Source: an uncultured Lachnospiraceae bacterium
GTDB lineage: Bacteria; Bacillota; Clostridia; Lachnospirales; Lachnospiraceae
Reading direction: 5' to 3'
DNA: 47,943 nt
Assembly (NCBI GenBank): GCA_947625135.1
Contig: CANQNE010000019.1
Location: forward strand, 1 to 47,943
In this document: piece after piece, positions 17,153 through 25,008 of the stretch
How the letters are laid out: every line of letters begins with the position of its first letter
Position numbering within the stretch: position 1 is the first letter of the stretch
Program-made: the position numbers and the translations under genes
Notes under the pieces: model-generated
Databases searched by the model: none
Seen by the model: the letters and a program-made list of their open reading frames with translations, nothing else
Told to the model about the DNA's origin: nothing

Positions 17153-18181
17153 TTATTTCAGCTCTGAGAAATACTTGATCGTACGAACCATCTGGCTTGT
17201 GTAAGAATTCTCATTGTCATACCATGAAACAACTTCTACCTGTGACTTGCCGTCAGGCAGTTTGGAAACCATGGTCTGTGTCGCATCGAACAGAGAACCG
17301 TAAGTCATGCCAACGATATCGGAAGATACAATCTGATCCTCATTGTAGCCGTAAGACTCGTTCGCCGCTGCCTTCATCGCCGCGTTGATCTCATCAACGG
17401 TCACTTCCTTATTCACTACTGCAAAAAGAAGTGTGGTGGAACCTGTAGGAGTGGGAACACGCTGTGCAGCGCCGATGAGCTTGCCGTTCAGCTCAGGGAT
17501 CACAAGGCCGATTGCCTTTGCAGCGCCTGTGCTGTTGGGAACAATATTGACAGCGCCTGCACGTGATCTTCTCAGATCGCCCTTTCTCTGGGGACCGTCA
17601 AGGATCATCTGATCGCCTGTGTAAGCATGGATCGTACACATGATACCGGACTCGATGGGAGCCAGATCATTGAGTGCCTTAGCCATGGGTGCCAGACAGT
17701 TTGTGGTACAGGAAGCTGCGGAAATGATCGTGTCCTCAGGCTTCAGTGACGTATGGTTTACATTGTAAACGATCGTAGGAAGGTCATTTCCGGCAGGTGC
17801 GGAGATTACGACCTTGCGTGCGCCTGCATTGATATGAGCCTGTGATTTTTCTTTGGAAGTATAGAATCCGGAACATTCCAGCACTACATCAACGCCAAGC
17901 TGACCCCAGGGGCAATTATTTGCATCCGGCTCTTTGTAGATCTTGATGGTCTTTCCCTTCACTGTGATAGTGCCTGCCTCGTCATCAGCAGTTACCTGAT
18001 TTTCTTCGCCAACCTTCACATATCTGCCCTGAGAAGAGTCATACTTCAACAGGTGTGCCAACATCTTCGGGCTTGTCAGATCGTTGATCGCCACGATCTC
18101 ATACTCGGGATCTTCAAACATCTGACGAAAAGCAAGACGTCCGATACGTCCGAATCCATTGATTGCTACTTTTACTGCCAT
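17153..18181 (-). CDS. gap: Glyceraldehyde-3-phosphate dehydrogenase, type I
   Basis: This NAD-dependent enzyme oxidises glyceraldehyde 3-phosphate to 1,3-bisphosphoglycerate. The 342-residue protein has the Rossmann start [12 protein letters not shown], the catalytic C158 in [15 protein letters not shown], then [15 protein letters not shown] and the C-terminal [14 protein letters not shown]. It is first in gap-pgk-tpiA, with a TTGAAC/TAAAAT promoter and an AGGAGG ribosome site. NAD preference is inferred from the family; ND at positions 33-34 fits it. Confidence 0.97.
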   Translation of the reverse strand: MAVKVAINGFGRIGRLAFRQMFEDPEYEIVAINDLTSPKMLAHLLKYDSSQGRYVKVGEENQVTADDEAGTITVKGKTIKIYKEPDANNCPWGQLGVDVVLECSGFYTSKEKSQAHINAGARKVVISAPAGNDLPTIVYNVNHTSLKPEDTIISAASCTTNCLAPMAKALNDLAPIESGIMCTIHAYTGDQMILDGPQRKGDLRRSRAGAVNIVPNSTGAAKAIGLVIPELNGKLIGAAQRVPTPTGSTTLLFAVVNKEVTVDEINAAMKAAANESYGYNEDQIVSSDIVGMTYGSLFDATQTMVSKLPDGKSQVEVVSWYDNENSYTSQMVRTIKYFSELK

Positions 18182-18243
18182 TTTTTATTCCTCCTAAATT
18201 TGTAAGATATTGACTGCATTTTTGTACAATCAATCTGGTTAAT

Positions 18244-18272
18244 ATTTTAACCAAATTCTGTAAAAAGTTCAA
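18244..18272 (-). promoter_or_regulatory. Promoter of gap-pgk-tpiA
   Basis: Minus-strand TTGAAC, a 17-bp spacer and TAAAAT lie about 65 bp before gap. The surroundings are A/T rich, as in strong glycolytic promoters. Confidence 0.75.
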
Positions 18273-18334
18273 GATTTTTTTTGAAATAATTCAGAAATAT
18301 TTCTCCTTTCTGACCGGCAAATATAAAATACCCC

Positions 18335-18363
18335 TTGCAATACCGCTTTCGCTTTACTATTAT
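18335..18363 (+). promoter_or_regulatory. Promoter of the GH105 operon
   Basis: TTGCAA, a 17-bp spacer and TATTAT read toward 18423. It is divergent from the gap promoter, with about 60 bp between them. Confidence 0.65.
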
Positions 18364-18422
18364 AGTGCTGACGACAGTTTCTGCCGGTGATTTCCGGCAG
18401 GATCTGCGGGAAAGGGGCCTGC

Positions 18423-19559
18423 ATGGAACACAGATACCGGGATTGGATGAAAAAGGTTTATGAAACTGCCCTTCTCAGAGAGGACAGCGTCTCCCACTTT
18501 AACTGGATGTATGAGGATGGCGTGCTGCTGACCGCCATGGAATATGCCGGAAAGCTGCTGGACGACCGGCGTGATCTTCCTTTTCTTTTTTCCTATCTGG
18601 ATCATTTCATCACCCGGGACGGCCGTATTCCCGCTGTGGAAAAGCGGCCTCCCAGCTTAGACTGCATCAACAACGGCAAGGTGATCCTTGCGGCTTATCA
18701 GAACACCGGCGAGATACGCTACCGAAAGGCGCTCTCCTATCTCCGAAGCTGTATTGAGACGCATCCCCGGCTGACAAACTGCGCCGGTTTTTCCCACAAA
18801 AAAATTTACAAAGATCAGATGTGGCTGGACGGCCTGTACATGCTGCTGCCCTTTTATGCCGCTTATACCGGCCTTTGGGGCCCGGATTCCTGTTTTGACG
18901 ACATTGCCGTCCAATTTGAACTGATCACAAAATTTGCCTATAATCCGGACAAGGGGCTGTATTATCACGCTTACGACCACAGCCGTTCCATGTTCTGGGC
19001 GGATCCCGTCACCGGATGTTCCCCTCATTTCTGGGGACGCGCCATGGGCTGGCTTGCCATGGCAGCTGTCGATACGCTGGATTTTTTCCCGAAAGCGCAT
19101 CCTAAAAGAGAAGCCATTCTGGATGTGATCCAAAAGATTGCCTCCGGCATTATCCGTTATCAGTCCCCCTCCGGCGTCTGGTATCAGATTCCGGATCTCC
19201 CGGATCGGGAGGGAAATTACAAAGAATCCAGCTGCTCCTGTATGTTTGCCTATTTTTTGAAAAAAGCCCTTCAGAACGGATATCTCCCGGATTCCTATTC
19301 CGGCTATGCACAAAAGGCAATGGATGGGATCCTCCATGAATTTGTCACGGAAAAGGAGGGCGCTGTCAATATCAGCAATGTCTGTCTGGTGGCAGGTTTG
19401 GGTCCCGCAAAAAAACCGGAGCGGGACGGTTCCTTCTCCTATTACATAAGCGAGCCGGTAGTAAACAACGATAATAAAGCGTTCGGCCCGCTTTTATGGG
19501 CACTTGCCCGCTTTTCCCTTGATGAGCCCCAAACAGGCGGATCACCGGAAACAATCTGA
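18423..19559 (+). CDS. Glycoside hydrolase family 105 (unsaturated glucuronyl/rhamnogalacturonyl hydrolase)
   Basis: GH105 enzymes remove unsaturated uronic acid from oligosaccharides released by polysaccharide lyases, such as pectin fragments. The 378-residue (alpha/alpha)6-barrel protein carries IYKDQMWLDGLYMLLPFYA, containing the Asp of the family active site, and FWGRAMGWLAMAAVD. Near the C-terminus is the CLVAGLG segment. No signal peptide is present, so it acts in the cytoplasm on imported oligosaccharides. The start at 18423 has AAAGGGG five bases upstream. It heads a plus-strand unit with an EamA transporter and a small conserved protein. Exact sugar specificity is not readable. Confidence 0.85.
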   Translation: MEHRYRDWMKKVYETALLREDSVSHFNWMYEDGVLLTAMEYAGKLLDDRRDLPFLFSYLDHFITRDGRIPAVEKRPPSLDCINNGKVILAAYQNTGEIRYRKALSYLRSCIETHPRLTNCAGFSHKKIYKDQMWLDGLYMLLPFYAAYTGLWGPDSCFDDIAVQFELITKFAYNPDKGLYYHAYDHSRSMFWADPVTGCSPHFWGRAMGWLAMAAVDTLDFFPKAHPKREAILDVIQKIASGIIRYQSPSGVWYQIPDLPDREGNYKESSCSCMFAYFLKKALQNGYLPDSYSGYAQKAMDGILHEFVTEKEGAVNISNVCLVAGLGPAKKPERDGSFSYYISEPVVNNDNKAFGPLLWALARFSLDEPQTGGSPETI

Positions 19560-19583
19560 AATCCAAACGATCAGGAGCAATAA

Positions 19584-20579
19584 ATGAAACCACAAACTGA
19601 CACAAACACTTTTTTTACCAAAAACCGCAAACACTTTGTGACTCTCGCCGCGATCATCGCATGTATTGTGTGGGGAACGCCTTTTAAGCTGCTGCGGATC
19701 TTCTATGAGGAACTGCAGATTACGACGGAACGGTTTGGAAGCGCTTACAACGGCCAGATGCTTGTGGCCGTCAGCATCCGCTTTTTTCTGGCCGGCATCC
19801 TTACGCTGCTTTTTGCAAAATGTACCGGCAACGCCGTCTTTCAATTAAAAAAGCCGCAATGGAGGCAGGTTCTTTTTATGGGGCTTCTCTCCACTACGGT
19901 CTCTTACTATTTTTTTAATATTGGAAATGTCAACATCTCTTCCAGCATCAGCGCCAGTATCATCGGTCAATCCGGTATTTTTTTCGGCGTGATCCTGGCT
20001 CACTTTTTTTACCGGGATGACCGGCTCAACTGGCAGAAATGCGGGGCGCTGATCCTCGGTTTTATCGGACTGGTGCTGTCCCAGCGAAAGCCCGGCACCC
20101 CTTTTTCTGAATTATTTTCAGGATTCCGACTGACCGGGGAGGGCTACATGCTCATCCACGGTCTGATCTTTGCGCTGGCAACCATGGCAGGAAAACACAT
20201 TGCTTCCGATCTGAACTCTTTTGTGATGACCGGCTGGAATCTGGTTCTGGGTTCTGCCGCTCTCTGTGTCACCGGCATGATCATGGGCGGGAATCCCACG
20301 GAATTTATCTGGGGCTGGAAGGCCTTCGGCATTTTATGGGTGCTGGCCTTTGCCTCCGCTATCCCTTTCGGGATATGGTACTGGTGTACGCAGTATTTTC
20401 CCATCAGCAAGCTTTCTATGTATAAATTTCTGATCCCCATTTCCGGCAGCGTCATTGGCCTCTTCTGCGGAGAACAGTTTACCCTTACTCTGGGGATCGG
20501 GCTTGTGCTTGTGTGCGCGTCCATTATATGGATCTCCACAGGCGGCGCCTCCAATCAGGCAAATACAGAAAAAAAATAA
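19584..20579 (+). CDS. EamA/DMT-family transporter
   Basis: The 331-residue protein has about ten hydrophobic helices arranged as two EamA-like halves (about 20-165 and 185-325), the layout of drug/metabolite transporters. The first half starts with IIACIVWGTPFKLLRIFYEE; the second half contains MAGKHIASDLNSFVMTGWN. It starts 24 bp after the GH105 gene with AGGAG at good spacing, and is followed 13 bp later by another gene. The substrate is unknown. Its place next to a GH105 enzyme might suggest export or uptake of a sugar breakdown product, but EamA proteins are often found in unrelated settings. Confidence 0.85.
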   Translation: MKPQTDTNTFFTKNRKHFVTLAAIIACIVWGTPFKLLRIFYEELQITTERFGSAYNGQMLVAVSIRFFLAGILTLLFAKCTGNAVFQLKKPQWRQVLFMGLLSTTVSYYFFNIGNVNISSSISASIIGQSGIFFGVILAHFFYRDDRLNWQKCGALILGFIGLVLSQRKPGTPFSELFSGFRLTGEGYMLIHGLIFALATMAGKHIASDLNSFVMTGWNLVLGSAALCVTGMIMGGNPTEFIWGWKAFGILWVLAFASAIPFGIWYWCTQYFPISKLSMYKFLIPISGSVIGLFCGEQFTLTLGIGLVLVCASIIWISTGGASNQANTEKK

Positions 20580-20592
20580 TTTTGGAGGAATT

Positions 20593-21111
20593 ATGATCGC
20601 ACTGCAGATTGAAGATTTAAAAGATTTCACGGCAAAACTGCTTGTCACTGCCGCATTTGATGACTTTCTTTTCTCTAAGGGAACCATCGTCACCGCCACG
20701 ACCGTCACCATAGACGGCCGTCTCAATAAAGAATTTTTTGACTCCGATCAGCTCATCGATGAGCAGGGATATCCCCGCCGCTATGCGGGCTGGGCGGAAT
20801 GCAGAGAGCTGGCATTCCAGCGCATCAAGGGCAAAAAGCTTCCTTTATCCTTTCACTTTGTTCTGCTGGCAGGCGGCGCCTGCGCCGCCCATATCGCAGA
20901 ACAGGCAGCTTCGTCCTATGGAAACAGCGTTACGCCGGATCAGATCGACGGATTGTTTTTGAATATCCAGTATGCAAATGGACATATCCTCTGCACCACC
21001 GGCGTTTCGCTACATACTTTTACCCTTGACAGGCTGCTGGAACAAACATGGGACAATTATGTGCGGCAGCTATTCCAAAAACTGCAGATCGCCGTCACAT
21101 CGAGGGATTAG
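20593..21111 (+). CDS. Conserved Lachnospiraceae-type protein of unknown function
   Basis: The 172-residue soluble protein starts MIALQIEDLKDFTAKLLVTA with GGAGG upstream. It has a mid segment TIDGRLNKEFFDSDQ and a C-terminal TTGVSLHTFTLDRLLEQTWD. From memory this resembles DUF5721-type proteins of Lachnospiraceae, which remains to be confirmed. No catalytic motif is evident. It is the third gene of the plus-strand unit after GH105 and EamA. Its 3' end overlaps by 4 bp the 3' end of the convergent dockerin gene, with no terminator between them. Confidence 0.75.
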   Translation: MIALQIEDLKDFTAKLLVTAAFDDFLFSKGTIVTATTVTIDGRLNKEFFDSDQLIDEQGYPRRYAGWAECRELAFQRIKGKKLPLSFHFVLLAGGACAAHIAEQAASSYGNSVTPDQIDGLFLNIQYANGHILCTTGVSLHTFTLDRLLEQTWDNYVRQLFQKLQIAVTSRD

Positions 21112-21818
21112 CATCTCCAATCCCATGCCATGCCAACAATATTTTTAAGAACCCGCAGTGCGTCATCTGAGGTGACTTCCCCGTCTCTGTCCATATCGGC
21201 TGTCATTTCCATTGCCGAATCCAGCGTATTGTTCTTTGTCACTGCCTTTAAGATCAAAAGGGCATCCTCCGCATCCAATTCACCGTTTCCATTCATATCG
21301 CCTCTTCTGTAACTGCCTGTCATCAGAATATCGCAGGGTTCATTTAACCTGAGCAAATAGTCGTTGAAAAATGATCCGGGCGGATTTTTGATACACTCCG
21401 CCTCCAGCGGGATCCTGCTGCCATCTTCATTGATCTGATAGAACTGTGCCCACATGACCCTGGCATCCGGAAAATACCCCGGTACCCGAATGTAATAGAA
21501 ATTACCGGCTGTCTCTACCGGCTGCCCATTCTTTTCGTAAGAGAACCGTAAAAGAGCCGCCATGCCATCCAAGCCTTCCGCAGCCTTCTCAACATCAGCT
21601 CCCTCTGTAATGGTGCTCACCTTCAAGCTGACCCCTTCATCTGCAAGGTTCGCATCGTCGGTCCATACCGTAAACCAACCGTCCTGCTTCTGATACACAG
21701 CCGCACCTTCGTCAGCCTGCTCCTGATTTGATGCTTCCGCAGCGGACACTGCCGCCACCTGTCCCGGAATACCGCACAGCAGTACCGCCGCCATAATCGT
21801 TGCCAATAGTTTCTTCAT
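21108..21818 (-). CDS. Secreted protein with C-terminal dockerin
   Basis: The 236-residue product has a classic signal peptide (MKKLLATIMAAVLLCGIPG, cleavage near VSAAEA). A central domain of about 130 residues (about 40-165) of unknown fold follows. The C-terminal type I dockerin (about 171-232) has two calcium-loop/helix repeats: GDMNGNGELDAEDALLILKA and ADMDRDGEVTSDDALRVLKN. Dockerins bind cohesins and attach proteins to scaffolds or the cell surface. Unlike three other dockerin proteins in the window it ends in MAWDWRC, without the LI..FP tail. The middle domain lacks recognisable catalytic motifs, so it may be a structural or binding module. Confidence 0.8.
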   Translation of the reverse strand: MKKLLATIMAAVLLCGIPGQVAAVSAAEASNQEQADEGAAVYQKQDGWFTVWTDDANLADEGVSLKVSTITEGADVEKAAEGLDGMAALLRFSYEKNGQPVETAGNFYYIRVPGYFPDARVMWAQFYQINEDGSRIPLEAECIKNPPGSFFNDYLLRLNEPCDILMTGSYRRGDMNGNGELDAEDALLILKAVTKNNTLDSAMEMTADMDRDGEVTSDDALRVLKNIVGMAWDWRC

Positions 21819-21842
21819 AAAGACTCCTCCTTCTTTTTTATG

Positions 21843-21878
21843 ACCTTTTCCTTACAGAAGGATTTTTTCAGAAAAGGT
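21843..21878 (-). other. Hairpin in the leader of the dockerin protein
   Basis: ACCTTTTC (21843-21850) pairs with GAAAAGGT (21871-21878), or alternatively an inner TCCTT/AAGGA stem forms. It lies about 25 bp before the start codon. No -10/-35 pair at good spacing was found upstream. Confidence 0.4.
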
Positions 21879-21963
21879 TACATTTTTTTGCATTTTTTTA
21901 TAATCTGTTCAGTGTCAAAAGCCCATATCTATCCAGGAAGCATATCAAAAAATAACATAACAT

Positions 21964-22006
21964 CAAAAAAACACCGATCCTGATACTTTCGCATCAAAAT
22001 CGGTGT
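21964..22006 (-). terminator. Terminator of tRNA-Trp
   Basis: On the minus strand AACACCGAT pairs with ATCGGTGTT, with an inner TGAT/ATCA extension, and is followed by TTTTTTT. It lies just downstream of the tRNA gene. Confidence 0.85.
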
Positions 22007-22016
22007 TTCCTCATAA

Positions 22017-22089
22017 CAGGGCCAGAAGGACTCGAACCCTCGACATTTGGTTTTGGAGACCAACGTTCTACCAACTGAACTATAGCCCT
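22017..22089 (-). tRNA. tRNA-Trp (anticodon CCA)
   Basis: The 73-nt minus-strand cloverleaf has the acceptor AGGGCTA paired with TGGCCCT and discriminator G. The D arm contains AGTTCAGTTGGTAGA; the anticodon stem TTGGT/ACCAA presents loop CTCCAAA. The T arm reads GAGGGTTCGAGTCCTTC. The 3' CCA is not encoded. Promoter, upstream hairpin and terminator show it is a single-gene unit. Confidence 0.95.
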
Positions 22090-22091
22090 AC

Positions 22092-22111
22092 GACAAATCC
22101 GCAGATTTGTC
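22092..22111 (-). other. Perfect hairpin abutting the 5' end of tRNA-Trp
   Basis: GACAAATC pairs with GATTTGTC around a 4-nt loop, ending two bases before the mature tRNA. It would form in the 5' leader of the precursor and may guide RNase P or nuclease processing. Confidence 0.55.
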
Positions 22112-22138
22112 TTTGATGGTTTGAAAACCCACCTGTTA

Positions 22139-22167
22139 TTTATATCATACCCTCTTTTTTTTGTCAA
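22139..22167 (-). promoter_or_regulatory. Promoter of tRNA-Trp
   Basis: Minus-strand TTGACA, 17-bp spacer and TATAAA: near consensus and about 50 bp before the tRNA. Confidence 0.85.
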
Positions 22168-22186
22168 CAGAAAAAATCACATTCCT

Positions 22187-23314
22187 CTAAAGCCGCTTCA
22201 CAAAATCCGCCATAACCTCGGAAATCTTAATCTGCTGGGGGCAGACTGCCTCGCAGCTCCTGCATCCGATACAAGCGCCGGGGCGTTTATCTTCCGGCAT
22301 GGTATTTAAAACCATGGGCGCCATAAAGCCTCCGTTTGTATAGCGATGCTCATTATACAGCCGCAGAAGTTCCGGTATATCCAATCCCTGCGTACAATGG
22401 TCGACACAGTAGCGGCAGGCCGTACAGGGAAGGCTGTTCTTTTTCTGAATCCGGGCGCCCTCCTGCAGAACCGCTTCCATTTCTTCCTCATTCAAAGGCT
22501 CCTCTGTCTCAAAGGTACGGACATTCTCCTTCAACTGTTCAAAATTTGACATGCCGGACAGCACCACCGTCACCCCTTGAACCGTCTGCAAAAACCGGAA
22601 GGCCCAACCCGGCGCCTGCTCCTTCTGCCGCAGCTTACCCAGCCGCTCCGCTCCCTCGTCGGAGAGAACCGCCAGCCTTCCGCCACGCAGAGGCTCCATG
22701 ACCCAGATGGGGATGTTGTGGGCATTCAAAACCTCTACCTTCCTCTTAGCGTCCTGGAAGGTCCAGTCCAGATAATTCAGCTGGATCTGGCAAAACTCCA
22801 TTCCCTCGCCATAGGCCTCCAAAAACCGATCCATCACAGAAGGGCCCCCGTGAAGGGAAAAGCCTAAATGCCGGATGCGCCCCTTTTCTTTTTGCTTTAA
22901 CAGATACTCATAAATACCGTAATCCCGGTTCAGATAAGCGTCAATATTCAACTCGCACACATTGTGGAACAGATAAAAATCAAAATAATCCACGCCGCAT
23001 TTTTCCAGCTGTTTTTCAAATATCTCCTCCACTTTTCCCATATTGGACAGATCATAGCCCGGAAACTTGGTAGCCAGATAATAGCTTTCTCTCGGATAGC
23101 GTCCCAGCGCCTTTCCCATGACAATCTCCGACTGCCCGCCGTGGTACCCCCATGCAGTGTCGTAATAGTTGATCCCCTGTGCCATGGCATAGTCCACCAT
23201 TTCAAAAACAGCTTCTTCATCGATCCGGTTGCCTTCCTCCCTGATCACAGGCAGGCGCATGGTGCCCATGCCAAGAGCCGATAATTTCAGATCCTGATAA
23301 TTTTTGTAGATCAT
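22187..23314 (-). CDS. Aldo/keto reductase with C-terminal 4Fe-4S domain
   Basis: The 375-residue protein joins an aldo/keto reductase barrel (about 1-280) to a ferredoxin-like tail. The barrel shows DTAWGYHGGQSE with the catalytic Asp/Tyr, YLATKFPGYD with the Lys and DFYLFHNVC with the His. The tail has two cysteine clusters, CTACRYCVDHC and CIGCRSCEAVC. The fusion is common in anaerobic Clostridia, where it probably passes electrons between NAD(P)H, Fe-S centres and a carbonyl substrate; the substrate is not known. It has its own promoter and an AGGGGG ribosome site, and is divergent from the hydrogenase maturation operon. Confidence 0.9.
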   Translation of the reverse strand: MIYKNYQDLKLSALGMGTMRLPVIREEGNRIDEEAVFEMVDYAMAQGINYYDTAWGYHGGQSEIVMGKALGRYPRESYYLATKFPGYDLSNMGKVEEIFEKQLEKCGVDYFDFYLFHNVCELNIDAYLNRDYGIYEYLLKQKEKGRIRHLGFSLHGGPSVMDRFLEAYGEGMEFCQIQLNYLDWTFQDAKRKVEVLNAHNIPIWVMEPLRGGRLAVLSDEGAERLGKLRQKEQAPGWAFRFLQTVQGVTVVLSGMSNFEQLKENVRTFETEEPLNEEEMEAVLQEGARIQKKNSLPCTACRYCVDHCTQGLDIPELLRLYNEHRYTNGGFMAPMVLNTMPEDKRPGACIGCRSCEAVCPQQIKISEVMADFVKRL

Positions 23315-23336
23315 TACAATTCCCCCTTATGGTAAA

Positions 23337-23365
23337 ATGATACCAAATTTTTTAAAAATTGTCTA
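23337..23365 (-). promoter_or_regulatory. Promoter of the aldo/keto reductase
   Basis: Minus-strand TAGACA, 17-bp spacer and TATCAT preceded by TGG (extended -10). It lies about 25 bp before the start codon and 48 bp from the divergent hydrogenase maturation promoter. Confidence 0.6.
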
Positions 23366-23412
23366 TCCTGCAATTTCCGTTATTCTTCTTTTTGCTGTCT
23401 GTTTTTTCCTTG

Positions 23413-23441
23413 TTGACAACCTGTTTTCAAAAGCATATAAT
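23413..23441 (+). promoter_or_regulatory. Promoter of the hydrogenase maturation operon
   Basis: TTGACA, exactly 17 bp, TATAAT: a perfect sigma-A consensus. Transcription should begin near 23448, giving a leader of about 160 nt before the first start codon at 23609. Confidence 0.9.
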
Positions 23442-23464
23442 ATGTTTATCCTGACATGAAGATT

Positions 23465-23589
23465 GCACGGTGTGCTTTCTGGGCAGAAGGTGTTTAAACA
23501 GCCTGTTTTGACAACAGGTTTCCATACGCGGGAAAAGATTGTTTTTGTGCCCGTATCATCTTCTGCGCCTGTCAAGGCGCATTTTTTTT
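23465..23589 (+). promoter_or_regulatory. Candidate riboswitch-like attenuator before the hydrogenase maturation genes
   Basis: A possible closing helix pairs 23483-23492 (GCAGAAGGTG) with 23557-23566 (CATCTTCTGC), ten pairs with one G-U. Two more G-C pairs (23481-23482 with 23568-23569) follow across a bulged G. It encloses two hairpins: CCTGTT/AACAGG (23502-23518) and ATAC..GGG/CCCGTAT (23524-23556), giving a three-way junction. The 3' strand of the closing helix overlaps the 5' arm of the terminator at 23564-23581, so the two exclude each other. A third hairpin, CTTTCT/AGAAGG (23475-23490), can sequester the closing helix's 5' strand. This is a complete antiterminator/terminator design. 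The family is not one I recognise. Confidence 0.65.
23564..23589 (+). terminator. Intrinsic terminator in the hydrogenase maturation leader
   Basis: TGCGCC pairs with GGCGCA around a 6-nt loop and is followed by eight Ts. It sits about 20 nt before the first start codon, so it must be conditional for the operon to be expressed. Confidence 0.85.
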
Positions 23590-23608
23590 GCGAAAAAGGG
23601 GGAACTGT

Positions 23609-23899
23609 ATGGAAAATCACATGAAAAATCAACAGGAAAGCCGCATTGCGCTGCTTGCCATTATTGTGGAAAATCCTGTCAGCGTGGAGCCTCTGAACGG
23701 GCTGCTCCATGAATATGGGAACTATATCATCGGAAGAATGGGCATCCCCTATCGGGAAAAGGGCCTGCACATCATCAGCATTGCCATTGATGCGCCCCAG
23801 GATATCATTGCCTCCCTGTCCGGAAAGATCGGCAGCCTGCAGGGCATCAATATCAAAACTGCCTACTCCAATGTGATCACTTCCCATTTGACGAAATGA
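23609..23899 (+). CDS. TM1266-type [FeFe]-hydrogenase system regulator (ACT-like)
   Basis: The 96-residue product resembles the small TM1266 family, found beside hydrogenase maturases and described as a putative iron-only hydrogenase regulator. It shows IALLAIIVENPVSVEPLN, then HEYGNYIIGRMGIPYREKG and a C-terminal SLSGKIGSLQGINIKTAYS. This gives a ferredoxin-like ACT/NikR-C type beta-alpha-beta fold. The start at 23609 has AGGGGG six bases upstream. It is first in the operon and ends 7 bp before hydE. Its molecular role is unproven; a small-ligand or metal sensor is plausible. The conditional terminator lies directly in front of it. Confidence 0.85.
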   Translation: MENHMKNQQESRIALLAIIVENPVSVEPLNGLLHEYGNYIIGRMGIPYREKGLHIISIAIDAPQDIIASLSGKIGSLQGINIKTAYSNVITSHLTK

Positions 23900-23906
23900 G
23901 GTTACG

Positions 23907-24971
23907 ATGAACAATTTAGCCCCCACCATGAACATGCTGATCGAAAAGCTGGAATCCCATCACAGCCTGTCCCTGTCTCAGTATGCTTTTCTGATCCGGC
24001 ACTACAGTGAAGAGGCGGCTCTTCTTCTGGCTGAAAAAGCTGTCGCCCTGCGGAAGCGGTTTTACGGGAACGCCGTTTATGTGCGCGGGCTGATCGAATT
24101 CAGCAATATATGCAAAAACGATTGTTTTTACTGCGGCATCCGAAAAAGCAATTCCAACTGTCAGCGTTACCGGCTCAGTGAGGAGGATATCATGGCTTGC
24201 TGCCATGAGGGCTATGAACTTGGCTTCCGCACTTTTGTGCTTCAGGGTGGCGAGGACGGCTATTTCACTGATGAAATTATGTGCCGGATCGTCAGCCGCA
24301 TTAAAAATACCTATCCGGACTGTGCCGTTACCCTCTCCCTTGGGGAACGAAGCTATGAAAGCTATAAGGCCCTCCGCAGCGCAGGAGCGGACCGATATCT
24401 GCTGCGCCATGAAACTGCGGATCAGGCCCATTATGAATCTCTTCATCCGAAGGAAATGTCCTTTTCTCACAGGATGAACTGTTTAAAACAATTAAAGGAA
24501 CTGGGTTATCAGGTGGGCTGCGGCTTTATGGTAGGCTCGCCGGGCCAGACACCTCAGACCCTTGCGAAAGATCTCAAGTTTGTTGAAACCTTCCGCCCCC
24601 ACATGTGCGGGATCGGGCCCTTTATTCCCCATCAGGAAACGATTTACCGGGACGCCGCTCCGGGAACGGTGGAAATGACCTGTTATCTGCTGTCCATCAT
24701 ACGGCTGATCAGTCCTTCCATCCTGCTTCCCGCTACCACCGCGCTGGGCACCATTCATCCTTTGGGCAGGGAAAAAGGAATTTTGTCCGGAGCCAATGTC
24801 GTCATGCCCAATCTGTCGCCGGTTTCCGTGCGCAAAAAATATGAGCTTTACGACAACAAAATCTGTACCGGCGATGAATCCGCCCAGTGCAGGCAGTGCC
24901 TTGCCCGCCGGATGGAGTCGATCGGCTATGAAATCGTCACCCACCGGGGTGATTATATAAAGCAAGATTAA
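23907..24971 (+). CDS. hydE: [FeFe]-hydrogenase H-cluster maturase HydE (radical SAM)
   Basis: HydE is a radical SAM enzyme that helps build the dithiomethylamine-bridged diiron precursor of the H-cluster. The 354-residue protein has the cluster motif at C69, C73 and C76 in SNICKNDCFYCGIRK. It also has the SAM-binding region FVLQGGEDGYF and RHETADQAHYESLHP. Its length and the partner genes hydG and hydF fix the call; BioB-type relatives lack this context. A second cysteine pair occurs near the C-terminus (CRQCLARR). Confidence 0.95.
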   Translation: MNNLAPTMNMLIEKLESHHSLSLSQYAFLIRHYSEEAALLLAEKAVALRKRFYGNAVYVRGLIEFSNICKNDCFYCGIRKSNSNCQRYRLSEEDIMACCHEGYELGFRTFVLQGGEDGYFTDEIMCRIVSRIKNTYPDCAVTLSLGERSYESYKALRSAGADRYLLRHETADQAHYESLHPKEMSFSHRMNCLKQLKELGYQVGCGFMVGSPGQTPQTLAKDLKFVETFRPHMCGIGPFIPHQETIYRDAAPGTVEMTCYLLSIIRLISPSILLPATTALGTIHPLGREKGILSGANVVMPNLSPVSVRKKYELYDNKICTGDESAQCRQCLARRMESIGYEIVTHRGDYIKQD

Positions 24972-25008
24972 TTACACAAATACAATAAGAAAGAAGGAAC
25001 TGTTTACT

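Noticed and set aside
18182-18422. Riboswitch in the gap to GH105 intergenic region
   Set aside because: Only divergent promoters and A/T-rich spacer are seen; no extended stem-loops or conditional terminator.
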